From Azohydromonas lata NBRC 102462 (lineage in GTDB: Bacteria; Pseudomonadota; Gammaproteobacteria; Burkholderiales; Burkholderiaceae_C): a stretch of 45,889 nucleotides of DNA. The notes beneath the pieces are model-generated. The model ran no database searches. It was not told the DNA's origin and saw nothing but the letters and a program-made list of their open reading frames with translations. The translations under genes were made by a program, and so were the position numbers. This document shows, one piece after another, positions 34,310-43,086 of the stretch (position 1 is the stretch's first letter; each line of letters starts with the position of its first letter). The stretch lies in the NCBI RefSeq assembly GCF_001571085.1, contig NZ_BCTC01000050.1, positions 1-45,889 on the forward strand, given 5' to 3'.

Positions 34310-36277
34310 ATGAAGCGCTCTCCCGTCGTGCCCGCCCACATCGCGTTCGACACCGACGGCGTGCCCCACGCCCCGGATTTCAACGACGTCTACCACACGC
34401 GCGCCGGCGCGCTTGGGCAGTCGCGCCATGTCTTCCTGCACGGCAACGGGCTGCCGCAGCGCTGGCAGGGGAAACCGCGCTTCACGGTGCTGGAGACGGG
34501 TTTCGGCCTGGGCAACAACTTCCTGGCGACCTGGGACGCCTGGCGCGCCGACCCGCAGCGCTGCGCGCGGCTGCACTACGTCGCCGTGGACCTGCATCCG
34601 CCGCGCCTGGACGATTTGAAGCGCGCCCACGCCGCTTCCGCCCTGCCGGCGCTGGCCGGCGAGCTGCTCGCCGCCTGGCCGCCGCTGAGCCCCGACCTGC
34701 ACACGCTGCACCTGGACGGCGGACGGATCGTCCTGCAACTGGCCTGGGGCGACGCCAACGGATGGCTGCCGCAGCTCCTGCTGGAAGCCGACGCCTTCTA
34801 CCTGGACGGCTTCGCGCCCAAGCGCAACGAGGCGCTGTGGTCGCCTCATGTGTTCAAGGCACTGGGCCGGCTGGCCGCACCCGGCGCCACCGCCGCCACC
34901 TGGAGCATTGGCCGCGCCGTGCGCGACGGCCTGCGCTCGGCCGGCTTCGAAGCCGAGCGCGTCCCCGGCTTCCCGCCCAAGCCGGAAATGACCTACGCCC
35001 GCTACGCCCCGGTGTTCACGCCGCGCCGCGCGGCCGGCCACCCGCTGTCGGCCCAAGTGGACCCGAATGCCCCGCGCACCGCCCTCGTCATCGGCGCGGG
35101 CCTGGCCGGTGCCGCCTGCGCCCAGGCGCTGGCCGCCGCGGGCTGGCAGGTCACCGTGCTGGAGCGCCACCCCGAGCCCGCCGCCGAAACCTCAGGCAAC
35201 CGCGGCGGCCTGTTCCACGGCGTGGTCAACGGCCAGGACGGCCCGCACGCCCGCTTCAACCGCACGGCCGCGCTGCTGGCCCATAAAACCTTCGCGCCGC
35301 TGATCGCCACCGGCGCCATCCCCGGCCAGTTGGACGGCCTGCTGCGCCTGGCCGGCGCCGACGCGGACCTGGCCGGCATGCACACCCTGCTGGCCGCCCA
35401 AGGCCTGCCGCCGGACTACCTGCAGGCGCTGGACGCCCAGGCCGCCAGCGAGCTGTGCGCCCTGCCGCTGCAGGAGCCCGCCTGGTTCTACCCCGGCGGC
35501 GGCTGGCTGCAGCCCGGCGCGCTGGTGCGACATTGGCTGCAGCGGCCCGGCATCGCGCTGCGCACCGGCACGCAGGTGCGCGCGCTGCGCTCGTCCAACG
35601 GCATTTGGTCCGCCCTGGATGCCGCTGGCCAAGCGATCGCGCAGGCCAGCGCCGTGGTGCTGGCCAATGCGGGAGAAGCCTGTACGTTGCTTGAGAGTGC
35701 ACATGGTGAAAAGCCGGGCTGGCCGCTGGGCCGCCAGCGCGGGCAGGTGACGATTCTTCCCGCCGGCACGCCGGGCTTGCACCCGCCGCGCCTGCCCGTG
35801 GCCGGCGGCGGCTACGCGCTCACGCTGCTGGACGGCAACGTCGTCTGTGGCGCCACCGCCACCCTGCAGGACCCCGACGCCACCCTGCGCCCGCAAGACC
35901 AGGCGTTCAACTTGAAGCGCCTGCGCCGCCTGGGCCTGGAGGTCGATGCGCGCGGCGTGCCGCTGTCCGGCCGCGTGGGCTGGCGCACGCTGGCCGACGA
36001 CCGGCTGCCCGTGGTCGGCGCCGTGCCGGTGCCGGGCGCGGCCGCGCAGCGCGTGCGCGAACTGCCGCGCGTGCCCGGCCTTTTCGTGTGCACGGCGCTG
36101 GCCTCGCGCGGCATCGGTTGGGCGCCGCTGTTGGGCGAGCTGATCGCGGCCTGGGTGAGCGGCGGCCCCTTCCCGCTGGAAGCGGACCTGGTGGAAGCCG
36201 TGGACCCGGGGCGCTTTGGCGTGCGGCGCGCGCGCAAGGCGCAGGCCGCGCCGGCCGAAATGGACGACGGCGCCTGA
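34310..36277 (+). CDS. mnmC: Bifunctional tRNA mnm5s2U34 biosynthesis protein (methyltransferase / FAD oxidoreductase)
   Basis: Completes 5-methylaminomethyl-2-thiouridine at tRNA wobble U34. It has 655 residues. The N-terminal MnmD methyltransferase half (about 1-245) shows the SAM motif VLETGFGLGNNFLATWDAW and DAFYLDGFAPKRNEALW. The C-terminal MnmC1 FAD half begins at TALVIGAGLAGAACAQAL (GAGLAG at about 262-267) and continues with SGNRGGLFHGVVN and TALASRGIGWAPLLGELIA. Both domains are intact. The ATG 34310 (MKRSPVVPAH) is preferred; a TTG at 34256 would overlap the efp terminator. Two hairpins separate it from convergent rpiA. Confidence 0.95.
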   Translation: MKRSPVVPAHIAFDTDGVPHAPDFNDVYHTRAGALGQSRHVFLHGNGLPQRWQGKPRFTVLETGFGLGNNFLATWDAWRADPQRCARLHYVAVDLHPPRLDDLKRAHAASALPALAGELLAAWPPLSPDLHTLHLDGGRIVLQLAWGDANGWLPQLLLEADAFYLDGFAPKRNEALWSPHVFKALGRLAAPGATAATWSIGRAVRDGLRSAGFEAERVPGFPPKPEMTYARYAPVFTPRRAAGHPLSAQVDPNAPRTALVIGAGLAGAACAQALAAAGWQVTVLERHPEPAAETSGNRGGLFHGVVNGQDGPHARFNRTAALLAHKTFAPLIATGAIPGQLDGLLRLAGADADLAGMHTLLAAQGLPPDYLQALDAQAASELCALPLQEPAWFYPGGGWLQPGALVRHWLQRPGIALRTGTQVRALRSSNGIWSALDAAGQAIAQASAVVLANAGEACTLLESAHGEKPGWPLGRQRGQVTILPAGTPGLHPPRLPVAGGGYALTLLDGNVVCGATATLQDPDATLRPQDQAFNLKRLRRLGLEVDARGVPLSGRVGWRTLADDRLPVVGAVPVPGAAAQRVRELPRVPGLFVCTALASRGIGWAPLLGELIAAWVSGGPFPLEADLVEAVDPGRFGVRRARKAQAAPAEMDDGA

Positions 36278-36328
36278 AGAGGCGCCGTCGCACGTCACGT
36301 CCGGCGGCGGCCCGCGAAGGCCGCCGCC
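36265..36328. terminator. Two perfect hairpins between convergent mnmC and rpiA
   Basis: CGACGGCGCC (36265-36274) pairs with GGCGCCGTCG (36281-36290), with the mnmC stop in the loop. GGCGGCGGCC (36303-36312) pairs with GGCCGCCGCC (36319-36328). Both have 10-bp arms. Neither has a U-run, so they may block readthrough as barriers or as Rho-dependent ends, in either direction. Confidence 0.5.
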
Positions 36329-36338
36329 AAGCCCACCG

Positions 36339-36998
36339 TCAGAAGGTCAGCGTCTTCACGCCGTCCTTGGTGCCCAGCAGGCAGACCTGCGCCTTGTGGC
36401 GGGCAAAGATGCCCACGGTCACCACGCCGGGCCACTGGTTGACTTCGGCTTCCATGGCCGCCGGGTCGGTGATGCGCAGGCCGCGCACGTCCAGGATGGG
36501 GTTGCCGTTGTCGGTGAGCACGCCCGGGCGCAGCGTGGCTTCCCCGCCCAGGGCCTTGAAGCGGCGCGCCACCTGGGCCGCGGCCATGGCGATCACTTCC
36601 ACCGGCAGCGGGAAGTTGCCCATCACCGGGACCAGCTTGGACTCGTCGGCGATGCAGACAAAACGGTCCGCCAGGTCGGCGACGATCTTTTCGCGCGTCA
36701 GCGCCGCGCCGCCGCCCTTGATCATGTAGCCGGCGTGGTCGATCTCGTCGGCGCCGTCCACGTAGACGGGGATGCGCTCCACGGTGCTGGCATCCAGCAC
36801 GGGAATGCCGTGGGCCTTGAGCCGCTCGGTGCTGCGCTCGGAGCTGGAGACGGCGCCGGCGATCTGGTCCTTGATGGCGGCCAGCGCGTCGATGAAGCAA
36901 TTGACCGTGGAGCCGGTGCCCACGCCCACCACGCTGCCGGGCACCACGTGCGCGACAGCGGCCTGGCCCACGAGGGCCTTGAGTTCGTCCTGATTCAT
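36339..36998 (-). CDS. rpiA: Ribose-5-phosphate isomerase A
   Basis: Interconverts ribose-5-P and ribulose-5-P in the pentose-phosphate pathway. It has 219 residues, the normal length. Motifs: [17 protein letters not shown] (phosphate loop), [28 protein letters not shown] (catalytic Asp/Lys region; only the core DGADEID and KGGGAAL are needed), and [11 protein letters not shown] with the catalytic Glu. Start ATG at 36998 (MNQDELKAL). GATAAT lies 8 nt upstream on the minus strand with no Shine-Dalgarno, as for other genes here. Divergent from pyrD with 41 bp between start codons; both supply nucleotide precursors. Confidence 0.98.
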   Translation of the reverse strand: MNQDELKALVGQAAVAHVVPGSVVGVGTGSTVNCFIDALAAIKDQIAGAVSSSERSTERLKAHGIPVLDASTVERIPVYVDGADEIDHAGYMIKGGGAALTREKIVADLADRFVCIADESKLVPVMGNFPLPVEVIAMAAAQVARRFKALGGEATLRPGVLTDNGNPILDVRGLRITDPAAMEAEVNQWPGVVTVGIFARHKAQVCLLGTKDGVKTLTF

Positions 36999-37006
36999 GG
37001 GCGCGG

Positions 37007-37012
37007 ATTATC
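37007..37012 (-). promoter_or_regulatory. -10-like hexamer 8 nt before the rpiA start
   Basis: GATAAT on the minus strand, 8 nt from the ATG at 36998. The predicted transcript starts at or within one base of the start codon. Confidence 0.4.
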
Positions 37013-37027
37013 GGCGACACCGTTTGC

Positions 37028-37033
37028 GACAAT
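37028..37033 (+). promoter_or_regulatory. -10-like hexamer 6 nt before the pyrD start
   Basis: GACAAT, preceded by TTTGC, ends 6 nt before the ATG at 37040. It faces the rpiA -10 within the 41-bp divergent gap. A leaderless or near-leaderless mRNA is suggested. Confidence 0.35.
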
Positions 37034-37039
37034 CGCGGG

Positions 37040-38077
37040 ATGTCCCTGGTCCCCTACGCCCTCACCCGTCCCTTCCTCTTCGGCCTCGATCCGGAGCAGG
37101 CCCACGAACTCACGCTCAACACCATGGGCCGGCTGCAGAACACGCCCGCGCAATGCCTGTGGGCCCAGCCGCGCGTGAGCGCGCCGGTGACGGTGGCAGG
37201 GCTGCGCTTTCCCAACCGCGTCGGCCTGGCTGCCGGCCTGGACAAGAACGGCCGCTGCATCGACGGCTTGGGCGCCATGGGCTTCGGCTTCATCGAGGTC
37301 GGCACCGTCACGCCCAAGGGCCAGCCCGGCAACCCCAAGCCGCGCATGTTCCGCATCCCGCAAAAGGACGCGCTGATCAACCGCCTGGGCTTCAACAACG
37401 AGGGCCTGGCCTCCTTCCTGGCCAACGTGCAGCGCGCGAAATCCTTCCGCGCCGGCGGCGGCCTGGTGGGCCTGAACATCGGCAAGAACGCCGCCACGCC
37501 CATAGAGAACGCGGTGGACGACTACCTGATCTGCCTGGACGGCGTGTACCCGCACGCCGACTACGTGACGGTCAACATCTCCAGCCCAAACACCAAGAAC
37601 CTGCGCGCGCTGCAAAGCGACGAGGCGCTGGACGCGCTGCTGTCGCAGCTCCAGGCGCGCCGTGAAACCCTGCAGCGCCAGCACGGCCGCACCGTGCCCA
37701 TGTTCGTGAAGATCGCGCCCGACCTGGACGAGGCCCAGGTGAAAGTGATCGCCGCCACGCTGCGCAACAACGGCATCGACGGCGTCATCGCCACCAACAC
37801 CACGCTGGCGCGCGACGCCGTGCAGGGCCTGCAGCACGCCGAGGAAACCGGCGGCCTCTCCGGGCGCCCGGTGTTCGAAGCCAGCAACCGCGTCATCGGC
37901 CAACTGCGCGCGGCCCTGGGCGGCGGCTATCCCATCATCGGCGTGGGCGGCGTGCTCAGCGGCGCCGACGCCAAGGCCAAGCTGCAGGCCGGCGCCGACC
38001 TCGTGCAGATCTACACCGGCCTGATCTACCGCGGCCCGGCGCTGGTGCGCGAGGCGGCGCAGGCGACGGCGGGCTGA
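37040..38077 (+). CDS. pyrD: Dihydroorotate dehydrogenase (quinone), class 2
   Basis: Membrane-associated FMN enzyme that oxidises dihydroorotate to orotate with ubiquinone in pyrimidine synthesis. It has 345 residues. The N-terminal helical extension ([23 protein letters not shown]) is the quinone/membrane module that defines class 2. Further motifs are [38 protein letters not shown] (catalytic Ser near S181/S182), and the FMN phosphate site [27 protein letters not shown] (core GVGGV). Start ATG at 37040 ([11 protein letters not shown]). Divergent from rpiA. Convergent with ggt, with a 133-bp gap. Confidence 0.97.
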   Translation: MSLVPYALTRPFLFGLDPEQAHELTLNTMGRLQNTPAQCLWAQPRVSAPVTVAGLRFPNRVGLAAGLDKNGRCIDGLGAMGFGFIEVGTVTPKGQPGNPKPRMFRIPQKDALINRLGFNNEGLASFLANVQRAKSFRAGGGLVGLNIGKNAATPIENAVDDYLICLDGVYPHADYVTVNISSPNTKNLRALQSDEALDALLSQLQARRETLQRQHGRTVPMFVKIAPDLDEAQVKVIAATLRNNGIDGVIATNTTLARDAVQGLQHAEETGGLSGRPVFEASNRVIGQLRAALGGGYPIIGVGGVLSGADAKAKLQAGADLVQIYTGLIYRGPALVREAAQATAG

Positions 38078-38210
38078 GAAAACTGCAGCCCGCATCGTCC
38101 AGAAATCTGAACGATGCCGCTCATTCAAAGGCAAGGCGAAGTACAAAAAGCTGAACGATGAAGCCTGCGGGCAGCGTCCGCAGCGCAGCCGTCGCCCCGC
38201 CGCCGGCGCC
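38078..38210. other. Convergent pyrD-ggt intergenic region
   Basis: It contains GCATCGT-N12-ACGATGC (about 38093-38118), a 7-bp-arm dyad, and CTGAACGATG occurring twice (38106-38115 and 38151-38160). A CTGCAGCCCGCA / CCTGCGGGCAG partial inverted match spans the whole piece. No gene is seen; it may act as a bidirectional end. Confidence 0.4.
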
Positions 38211-40058
38211 TCACTCGCCCGCGACCACCCCCTCGCGCCGCGGGTCGGCCCCGCCGACCCACCCCGCCGCCGTGCGCTGCAGCGCCTGGATGCCGCTGTC
38301 CAGCGCGCGCTCGTCGATGTCGTGCCCCCGCTCGCGCAGCGCCTGGACGGTCGCCGCCGGAAAGCGGCCCTGCTCCAGCAGCGTCGGGCCGTTGAAGGTC
38401 CCGAAGTTGGGCAGGACTATGGCGTCCTGCGGCGACAAGCCCGCGCCCAAGGTGAAGAACAGCGTCTTGGCCGTGTAGTGGATGATGGCCGCCCCGCCGG
38501 GGGCGCCCAGCGTCATCAGCAGCCGGTGGTCCCTCGCGTCGAACACCAGCGTCGGGCTCATGCTGGAGCGTGGCCGCTTGCCCGGCTGCACGCGGTTGGC
38601 CACGAGGCGGCCTTGCGCGTCGCGCGGCGTGAAGGAGAAATCGGTCAGCTCGTTGTTGAGCATGAAGCCGCCGGCCAGCCCGGTGCCGCCGTCGGACATC
38701 AGCCGCGAGCCCCACACGGCCTCGATCGTCGTCGTCATCGACACGGCGCGGCCCTGCGCGTCCACGATGCTTACGTGGCTGGTGCCGTATTCCGGCTGCA
38801 GCGGCTGCGGCGCCCAAACCAGCGGCAGCGGGCCCGGGTTGCCGGGGCGCGCCGTCTTCATGCTCGTGGGCTTCACCAGCGCGGCGCGGCGCGCGAGGTA
38901 GGCCGGATCGAGCAGCGTGTTCCAGTCGTTGCCCGGTGCGGGAACGAAGTCGGGGTCGCCCACGAAGGCGGCGCGGTCGGCAAAGGCCAGCCGCGCGGCT
39001 TCGGTATACGCGTGCAGCCAGTCAGGCGTTGGCAGGCCCGCGCGCAGCGGCTCGCCCGCGTTGGGCAGCCGCTCCAGCACGCCCAGCGTCTGCATCATGG
39101 CCAAGTGGCCGGACGACGGGGGCGGGAAGCCGCAGACGCGGTATCGCACCCGCCAGAGCGTGCAAATCGGCGCGCGCTCCTTGGGCGTGTAGCCGTCCAG
39201 GTCGGCCAGCGTCATATCGCCGGGATTGGTCGGATGCGTCTGCACGCGGGCCACGATATCGGTCGCCACCGGCCCTTCGTAGAACGCCGCCGCGCCGTGC
39301 AGGGCGATGTTGCGCAGCACCTGCGCCAGGGCCGGGTTGCGCAGCCGGTGGCCCACGGGCCAGGGCTGCGCATCCGGGCCGAACCAGTAGGCCGCCGCGC
39401 GCGGCTGCGCCAGCAGCGAGGCCTTTTCGCTCATCAACTGCCGGTGCAGGTAGGGCGTGACGCTGAAGCCCTCCTCGGCCAGTTGAATGGCCGGCTCGAA
39501 CAGGTGCGCCCAAGGCAGCCGGCCATGCTGGCGGTGCGCCGCCTCCAGCATGGCCACGGCGCCCGGCACGCCCACGGAGCGGCCGCCCACCACGGCCTGT
39601 GCAAACGGCACAGGCGTGCCGTCCGCCCGCATGAACAGGTTTTCGGTGACGGCGGCGGGCGCCATCTCGCGGCCGTCGAAAGCCTGCACGCGCCGGCCGT
39701 CCCAGCTCATGAGAAAGGCGCCGCCGCCTATGCCGCTGGCCTGCGGCTCCACCAGCGTCAGCACCATCTGCACGGCCACCGCGGCGTCCACGGCCGAGCC
39801 GCCCTCGCGCAGCATCTGCAGCCCGGCCTGCGCCGCCAGCGGGTGCGCGGCGGCCACGGCCATGCGCCTGAAGGCGGGTTGGGCGGACGGCGCGGGCTGG
39901 GCGTTCGAGGGCGCCATCGCCGCTTCGCCGGCGGGGCCCGGCCGCAGCGCGGCGCAGCCCGCCACGAGGCTCGCCGCCAGGGCCGCGAGACCCGCGCGGC
40001 GCAGCGGGGGCCAGGCGATGGGCGCCGCAGCGGCCCCCGCCCTTGAAGGTGGACGCAT
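38211..40058 (-). CDS. ggt: Gamma-glutamyltransferase, lipoprotein form
   Basis: Periplasmic Ntn-hydrolase that cleaves or transfers the gamma-glutamyl group of glutathione. It has 615 residues. The N-terminus has a signal with lipobox-like LVAGC, so it may be membrane-anchored. The large subunit holds AVDAAVAVQMVLTLVEPQASGIGGGAF; autocleavage should occur before Thr426 in PEYGTSHVSIVD, which becomes the nucleophile. The small subunit has SSMSPTLVF and LGAPGGAAIIHYTAKTL. Start ATG at 40058 (MRPPSRAGAAAA) with AAGGAG just upstream. Divergent from the PLD gene. The reading frame remains open far upstream on the opposite strand of the PLD gene, but this is only a GC effect. Confidence 0.94.
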   Translation of the reverse strand: MRPPSRAGAAAAPIAWPPLRRAGLAALAASLVAGCAALRPGPAGEAAMAPSNAQPAPSAQPAFRRMAVAAAHPLAAQAGLQMLREGGSAVDAAVAVQMVLTLVEPQASGIGGGAFLMSWDGRRVQAFDGREMAPAAVTENLFMRADGTPVPFAQAVVGGRSVGVPGAVAMLEAAHRQHGRLPWAHLFEPAIQLAEEGFSVTPYLHRQLMSEKASLLAQPRAAAYWFGPDAQPWPVGHRLRNPALAQVLRNIALHGAAAFYEGPVATDIVARVQTHPTNPGDMTLADLDGYTPKERAPICTLWRVRYRVCGFPPPSSGHLAMMQTLGVLERLPNAGEPLRAGLPTPDWLHAYTEAARLAFADRAAFVGDPDFVPAPGNDWNTLLDPAYLARRAALVKPTSMKTARPGNPGPLPLVWAPQPLQPEYGTSHVSIVDAQGRAVSMTTTIEAVWGSRLMSDGGTGLAGGFMLNNELTDFSFTPRDAQGRLVANRVQPGKRPRSSMSPTLVFDARDHRLLMTLGAPGGAAIIHYTAKTLFFTLGAGLSPQDAIVLPNFGTFNGPTLLEQGRFPAATVQALRERGHDIDERALDSGIQALQRTAAGWVGGADPRREGVVAGE

Positions 40059-40133
40059 CTTGTTCTCCTTGGTTGCGCATGCCACTTGCCTGTCGCACCG
40101 CATGCCGACTGCCGACACAGCAAGGAATCTGCC

Positions 40134-41570
40134 ATGACGCCCGCAACGCGGCCCCCATGGCGCCTTCACCGGCTGCCGTGGCTGTGGCTGTGCGTGCTGC
40201 TGTTGCTCGCCGGCTGCGCGGGCCTGCCCACCATCGTTCCGGACATGGCCGTGCCGCGGCGCCCGGTGCAGATAGCAGGCGCCAACGGGCCGCTGTCGCG
40301 CGCGCAAAGCCAGGCCATCCTGGAGCGGCTCAAGAGCAGCGGCACGCCCACCGACGTGCTCGGCCGCCACCTGGCGCTGGAAGAGGCGCTGGTCGGCACG
40401 CCGCTGGTGGCCGGCAACCGCGTGCAGTTGCTGCAGGACGGCCCCGCCACCTACGAGGCCATGTTCACGGCCATGCGCGCGGCGCGCGACCACCTCAACG
40501 TCGAGTTCTACATCCTGGAGGACGACGAGGTCGGCCAGCGCTTTCGCGCCCTGCTGCTGGAGCGCCAGCGCGCCGGCGTGCAAGTGAACCTGCTCTACGA
40601 CGGCGTGGGCAGCCTGGGCACGCCCAAGGAATTCTTCGACCCGCTGCGCGAGGCCGGCGCCCAAGTGCTGGAGTTCAACCCCGTCAACCCGCTCAAGGCC
40701 CGCCGCGGCTGGAACGTCAACCAGCGCGACCACCGCAAGCTGGTCGTGGTGGACGGGCGCACGGCCTTCCTGGGCGGCATCAACATCAGCAGCGTCTACT
40801 CCAGCGGATCGCTTTCCGGCGGCGGCTCGCGCGGGCGCGCCGTGCGCAAGGAACAGCAGCGCCAGCGCGACGTGAACGCCCTGCCCTGGCGCGACACGCA
40901 GGTGCAGATCGACGGTCCCGTCGTGGCCGAGTACCAGCGCCTGTTCCTGCAGACCTGGGCCGCGCAGCACGGCCCCGAGCTGCCCGCGCGCGACTACTTC
41001 CCGGCGCAGCAGCCGCAGGGCAGCGAGGTGGTGCGCGCCATAGGCAGCGCGCCGGACGAGCCCTACAGCTTCATCTACGCCACGCTGATCTCGGCGCTGC
41101 GCAGCGCGGAGAGCGAAATCCTCATCACCACGGCCTACTTCGTGCCCGACCCTCAACTGCTCGAAGCGCTGCAGGAGGCGGCCCGGCGCGGCGTGAAGGT
41201 CCAGATCCTGCTGCCCAGCCGCAGCGACAGCGCCTTCGTCCTGGCCGCCGGGCGCGCCTCCTACCAGGCGCTGCTGGACGCGGGCGTGGAGCTGTACGAG
41301 CGCCAGCAGGCGCTGCTGCACGCCAAGACGGCGGTGATCGACGGCGTGTGGTCCACCGTGGGCTCCACCAACCTGGACTGGCGCAGCTTCCTGCACAACC
41401 AGGAGCTCAACGCCGTGGTGTTGGGCGCCACCTTCGGCGCGCGCATGCGCGAGGTTTTCAGCCGCGACCTGGCGGCCTCGCGCCGCCTGGACGCCGAGGA
41501 ATGGAAGCGCCGCCCGCTCTCGGAGCGGCTCAAGGAGCAAGCGGCCAAGGTGTGGGCGTGGTGGCTGTAG
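40134..41570 (+). CDS. Phospholipase D family lipoprotein, cardiolipin synthase-like
   Basis: Two-HKD phospholipase D superfamily enzyme of 478 residues, probably making cardiolipin or another phosphatidyl transfer product at the membrane. A lipobox LAGC (25-28, Cys28) follows a hydrophobic signal. HKD1 is HRKLVVVDG (H200, K202, D207); HKD2 is HAKTAVIDG (H396, K398, D403). The flanking GGINISSVYSSGS and VGSTNLDWRSFLHNQELN are usual for Cls-type enzymes. Unlike ClsA it has no N-terminal TM pair; it is closer to exported ClsB/ClsC- or Ymt-like forms. AAGGA lies upstream of ATG 40134. Divergent from ggt, with 75 bp between starts. Confidence 0.88.
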   Translation: MTPATRPPWRLHRLPWLWLCVLLLLAGCAGLPTIVPDMAVPRRPVQIAGANGPLSRAQSQAILERLKSSGTPTDVLGRHLALEEALVGTPLVAGNRVQLLQDGPATYEAMFTAMRAARDHLNVEFYILEDDEVGQRFRALLLERQRAGVQVNLLYDGVGSLGTPKEFFDPLREAGAQVLEFNPVNPLKARRGWNVNQRDHRKLVVVDGRTAFLGGINISSVYSSGSLSGGGSRGRAVRKEQQRQRDVNALPWRDTQVQIDGPVVAEYQRLFLQTWAAQHGPELPARDYFPAQQPQGSEVVRAIGSAPDEPYSFIYATLISALRSAESEILITTAYFVPDPQLLEALQEAARRGVKVQILLPSRSDSAFVLAAGRASYQALLDAGVELYERQQALLHAKTAVIDGVWSTVGSTNLDWRSFLHNQELNAVVLGATFGARMREVFSRDLAASRRLDAEEWKRRPLSERLKEQAAKVWAWWL

Positions 41571-41592
41571 CCGCTGGCGCGGCGGCCCAATG

Positions 41593-41616
41593 AAAAAGCC
41601 GCCCGCGGGCGGCTTT
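41593..41616 (-). terminator. Terminator of the scoAB operon
   Basis: On the minus strand AAAGCCGCCC pairs with GGGCGGCTTT and is followed by a T-run (AAAAA at 41593-41597 on the plus strand). It lies 20 bp after the scoB stop. On the plus strand the tail is TTTCGTC, so it may weakly stop the PLD transcript too. Confidence 0.85.
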
Positions 41617-41636
41617 CGTCTGGGTGCGCGGGCGGC

Positions 41637-42275
41637 TTACAGCAGCGTCACGCCGGTGCGTTCCTGCACGTACTCGCGGGTGACTTCCGGGGCCAGCTCG
41701 ACGAGCTTCAGGCCTTCGGGCGTCACGTCCATCACGGCCAGGTCCGTGATGATGCGGTGCACCACGCCCACGCCGGTGAGCGGCAGCGTGCACTTGGGCA
41801 GGATCTTGAGGTCGGTGGTGCCGTCCTTCTTGCGCGCCACGTGCTCCATCACGACGATCACGCGCGGCACGCCGGCCACGAGGTCCATGGCGCCGCCCAT
41901 GCCTTTGACCATCTTGCCGGGGATCATCCAGTTGGCCAGGTCGCCCTTTTCGCTGACCTGCATGGCGCCCAGGATGCTCAGGTTGATCTTGCCGCCGCGG
42001 ATCATCGCGAAGCTCTCGTGCGAGCCGAAGATGCTGGAGCCGGCAATGGTGGTGACGGTCTGCTTGCCGGCGTTGATGAGGTCGGCGTCGACTTCATCCT
42101 CGGTCGGGAACGGGCCGATGCCCAGCATGCCGTTTTCGCTTTGCAGCCACACCTCGATGCCGGCGGGCACATGGTTGGCCACCAGCGTCGGGATGCCGAT
42201 GCCGAGGTTCACGTAGAAGCCGTCCTGCAGCTCGGTGGCGGCCTTGGCGGCCATCTGGTCTTGGGTCCAGGGCAT
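41637..42275 (-). CDS. scoB: 3-oxoacid CoA-transferase subunit B
   Basis: Beta subunit of succinyl-CoA:3-ketoacid CoA-transferase, used to activate acetoacetate and so to use PHB breakdown products or ketone bodies. It has 212 residues. The catalytic Glu is E47 in [10 protein letters not shown]. The blocks [38 protein letters not shown] (core [13 protein letters not shown]) and [14 protein letters not shown] are typical. It is 12 bp downstream of scoA in one operon. A terminator is 20 bp past the stop. Together with the phasin gene at 17.2 kb it suggests a strain that stores PHB. Confidence 0.96.
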   Translation of the reverse strand: MPWTQDQMAAKAATELQDGFYVNLGIGIPTLVANHVPAGIEVWLQSENGMLGIGPFPTEDEVDADLINAGKQTVTTIAGSSIFGSHESFAMIRGGKINLSILGAMQVSEKGDLANWMIPGKMVKGMGGAMDLVAGVPRVIVVMEHVARKKDGTTDLKILPKCTLPLTGVGVVHRIITDLAVMDVTPEGLKLVELAPEVTREYVQERTGVTLL

Positions 42276-42287
42276 GTCGTGTCTCCT

Positions 42288-42989
42288 TCAGGCGGCCGGA
42301 CGGGTGGTGCGCTTTTCGATGCGCTTCTCGGGGGTGGCATTGAGCACCAGGCGGTGCACGTAGATGCCCGGCAGGTGCACGGCGTCCGGATCGAAGGCGC
42401 CGACTTCGATGATCTCCTCGACTTCCACCACGGTGATCTTGCCGGCCATGGCCGCGGCCGGGTTGAAGTTGCGCGCGGTGCGGCGGAACATCAGGTTGCC
42501 GCTCTTGTCGGCCTTCCAGGCCTTGACCAGCGACACCTCAGGGTTGAGCGCGCGCTCCATGATGTAGGTGTGCCCGTCGAACTCGCGCGTCTCCTTGCCT
42601 TCGGCCACCAGCGTGCCCACGCCGGTGCGGGTGAAGAAGGCCGGGATGCCCGCGCCGCCGGCACGCAGCTTTTCGGCCAGCGTGCCCTGCGGCGTGAATT
42701 CCAATTCCAGCTCGCCAGCCAGGTATTGGCGCTCGAACTCCTTGTTCTCGCCCACGTAGCTGGAAATCATCTTTTTGATCTGCCGGGTTTCCAGCAGTTG
42801 CCCCAGGCCAAAACCATCAACGCCGGCGTTGTTGGAAATGACGGTGAGATTCTTCACGCCCGTGTCGCGCAGTGCGGCGATCAGGGCTTCGGGAATGCCG
42901 CACAGGCCAAAGCCACCGACGGCCATGAGCTGGCCGTCCTTGACGATGCCCTTCAGCGCTTCTGCGGCGCTCGGGTAGAGCTTGTTCAT
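42288..42989 (-). CDS. scoA: 3-oxoacid CoA-transferase subunit A
   Basis: Alpha subunit of the same CoA-transferase. It has 233 residues. The CoA-binding glycine loop [13 protein letters not shown] is at about 25-37; [30 protein letters not shown] is characteristic (core [14 protein letters not shown]), and the middle [21 protein letters not shown] completes the family pattern. Start ATG at 42989 with GGAGACCCCGG upstream on the minus strand. The gene is divergent from a PAS-LuxR regulator; the 97-bp gap contains a perfect dyad (43022-43043). That regulator is the likely controller (inference). Confidence 0.96.
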   Translation of the reverse strand: MNKLYPSAAEALKGIVKDGQLMAVGGFGLCGIPEALIAALRDTGVKNLTVISNNAGVDGFGLGQLLETRQIKKMISSYVGENKEFERQYLAGELELEFTPQGTLAEKLRAGGAGIPAFFTRTGVGTLVAEGKETREFDGHTYIMERALNPEVSLVKAWKADKSGNLMFRRTARNFNPAAAMAGKITVVEVEEIIEVGAFDPDAVHLPGIYVHRLVLNATPEKRIEKRTTRPAA

Positions 42990-43021
42990 CCGGGGTCTCC
43001 TACGTGGAACGGGCGCAATGT

Positions 43022-43056
43022 ACTACTTAACGCATTAAGTAGTTGGTAAGTAGAAT
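43022..43056. promoter_or_regulatory. scoAB/LuxR operator dyad overlapping the regulator promoter
   Basis: ACTACTTAA-CGCA-TTAAGTAGT (43022-43043) has perfect 9-bp arms. A third half-site, TAAGTAG, follows at 43047-43053. A candidate promoter for the regulator uses TTAACG (43027-43032) as -35 and TAGAAT (43051-43056) as -10 with 18-bp spacing. The dyad therefore covers the -35 and the extra half-site overlaps the -10: a layout for autorepression. It also lies upstream of scoA on the other strand. Confidence 0.7.
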
Positions 43057-43086
43057 CGCCTAAAGCCAATTCCGGAGCCCTGACAA

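Noticed and set aside
38106-38160. CTGAACGATG direct repeat as a mobile-element footprint
   Set aside because: Two 10-bp copies 45 bp apart in a convergent intergenic region are too short and have no element between them.
40059-41540. N-terminal extension of the ggt frame to 1109 residues
   Set aside because: The extension lies antisense to the PLD gene and has no family sequence; a good Shine-Dalgarno and signal peptide mark the start at 40058.
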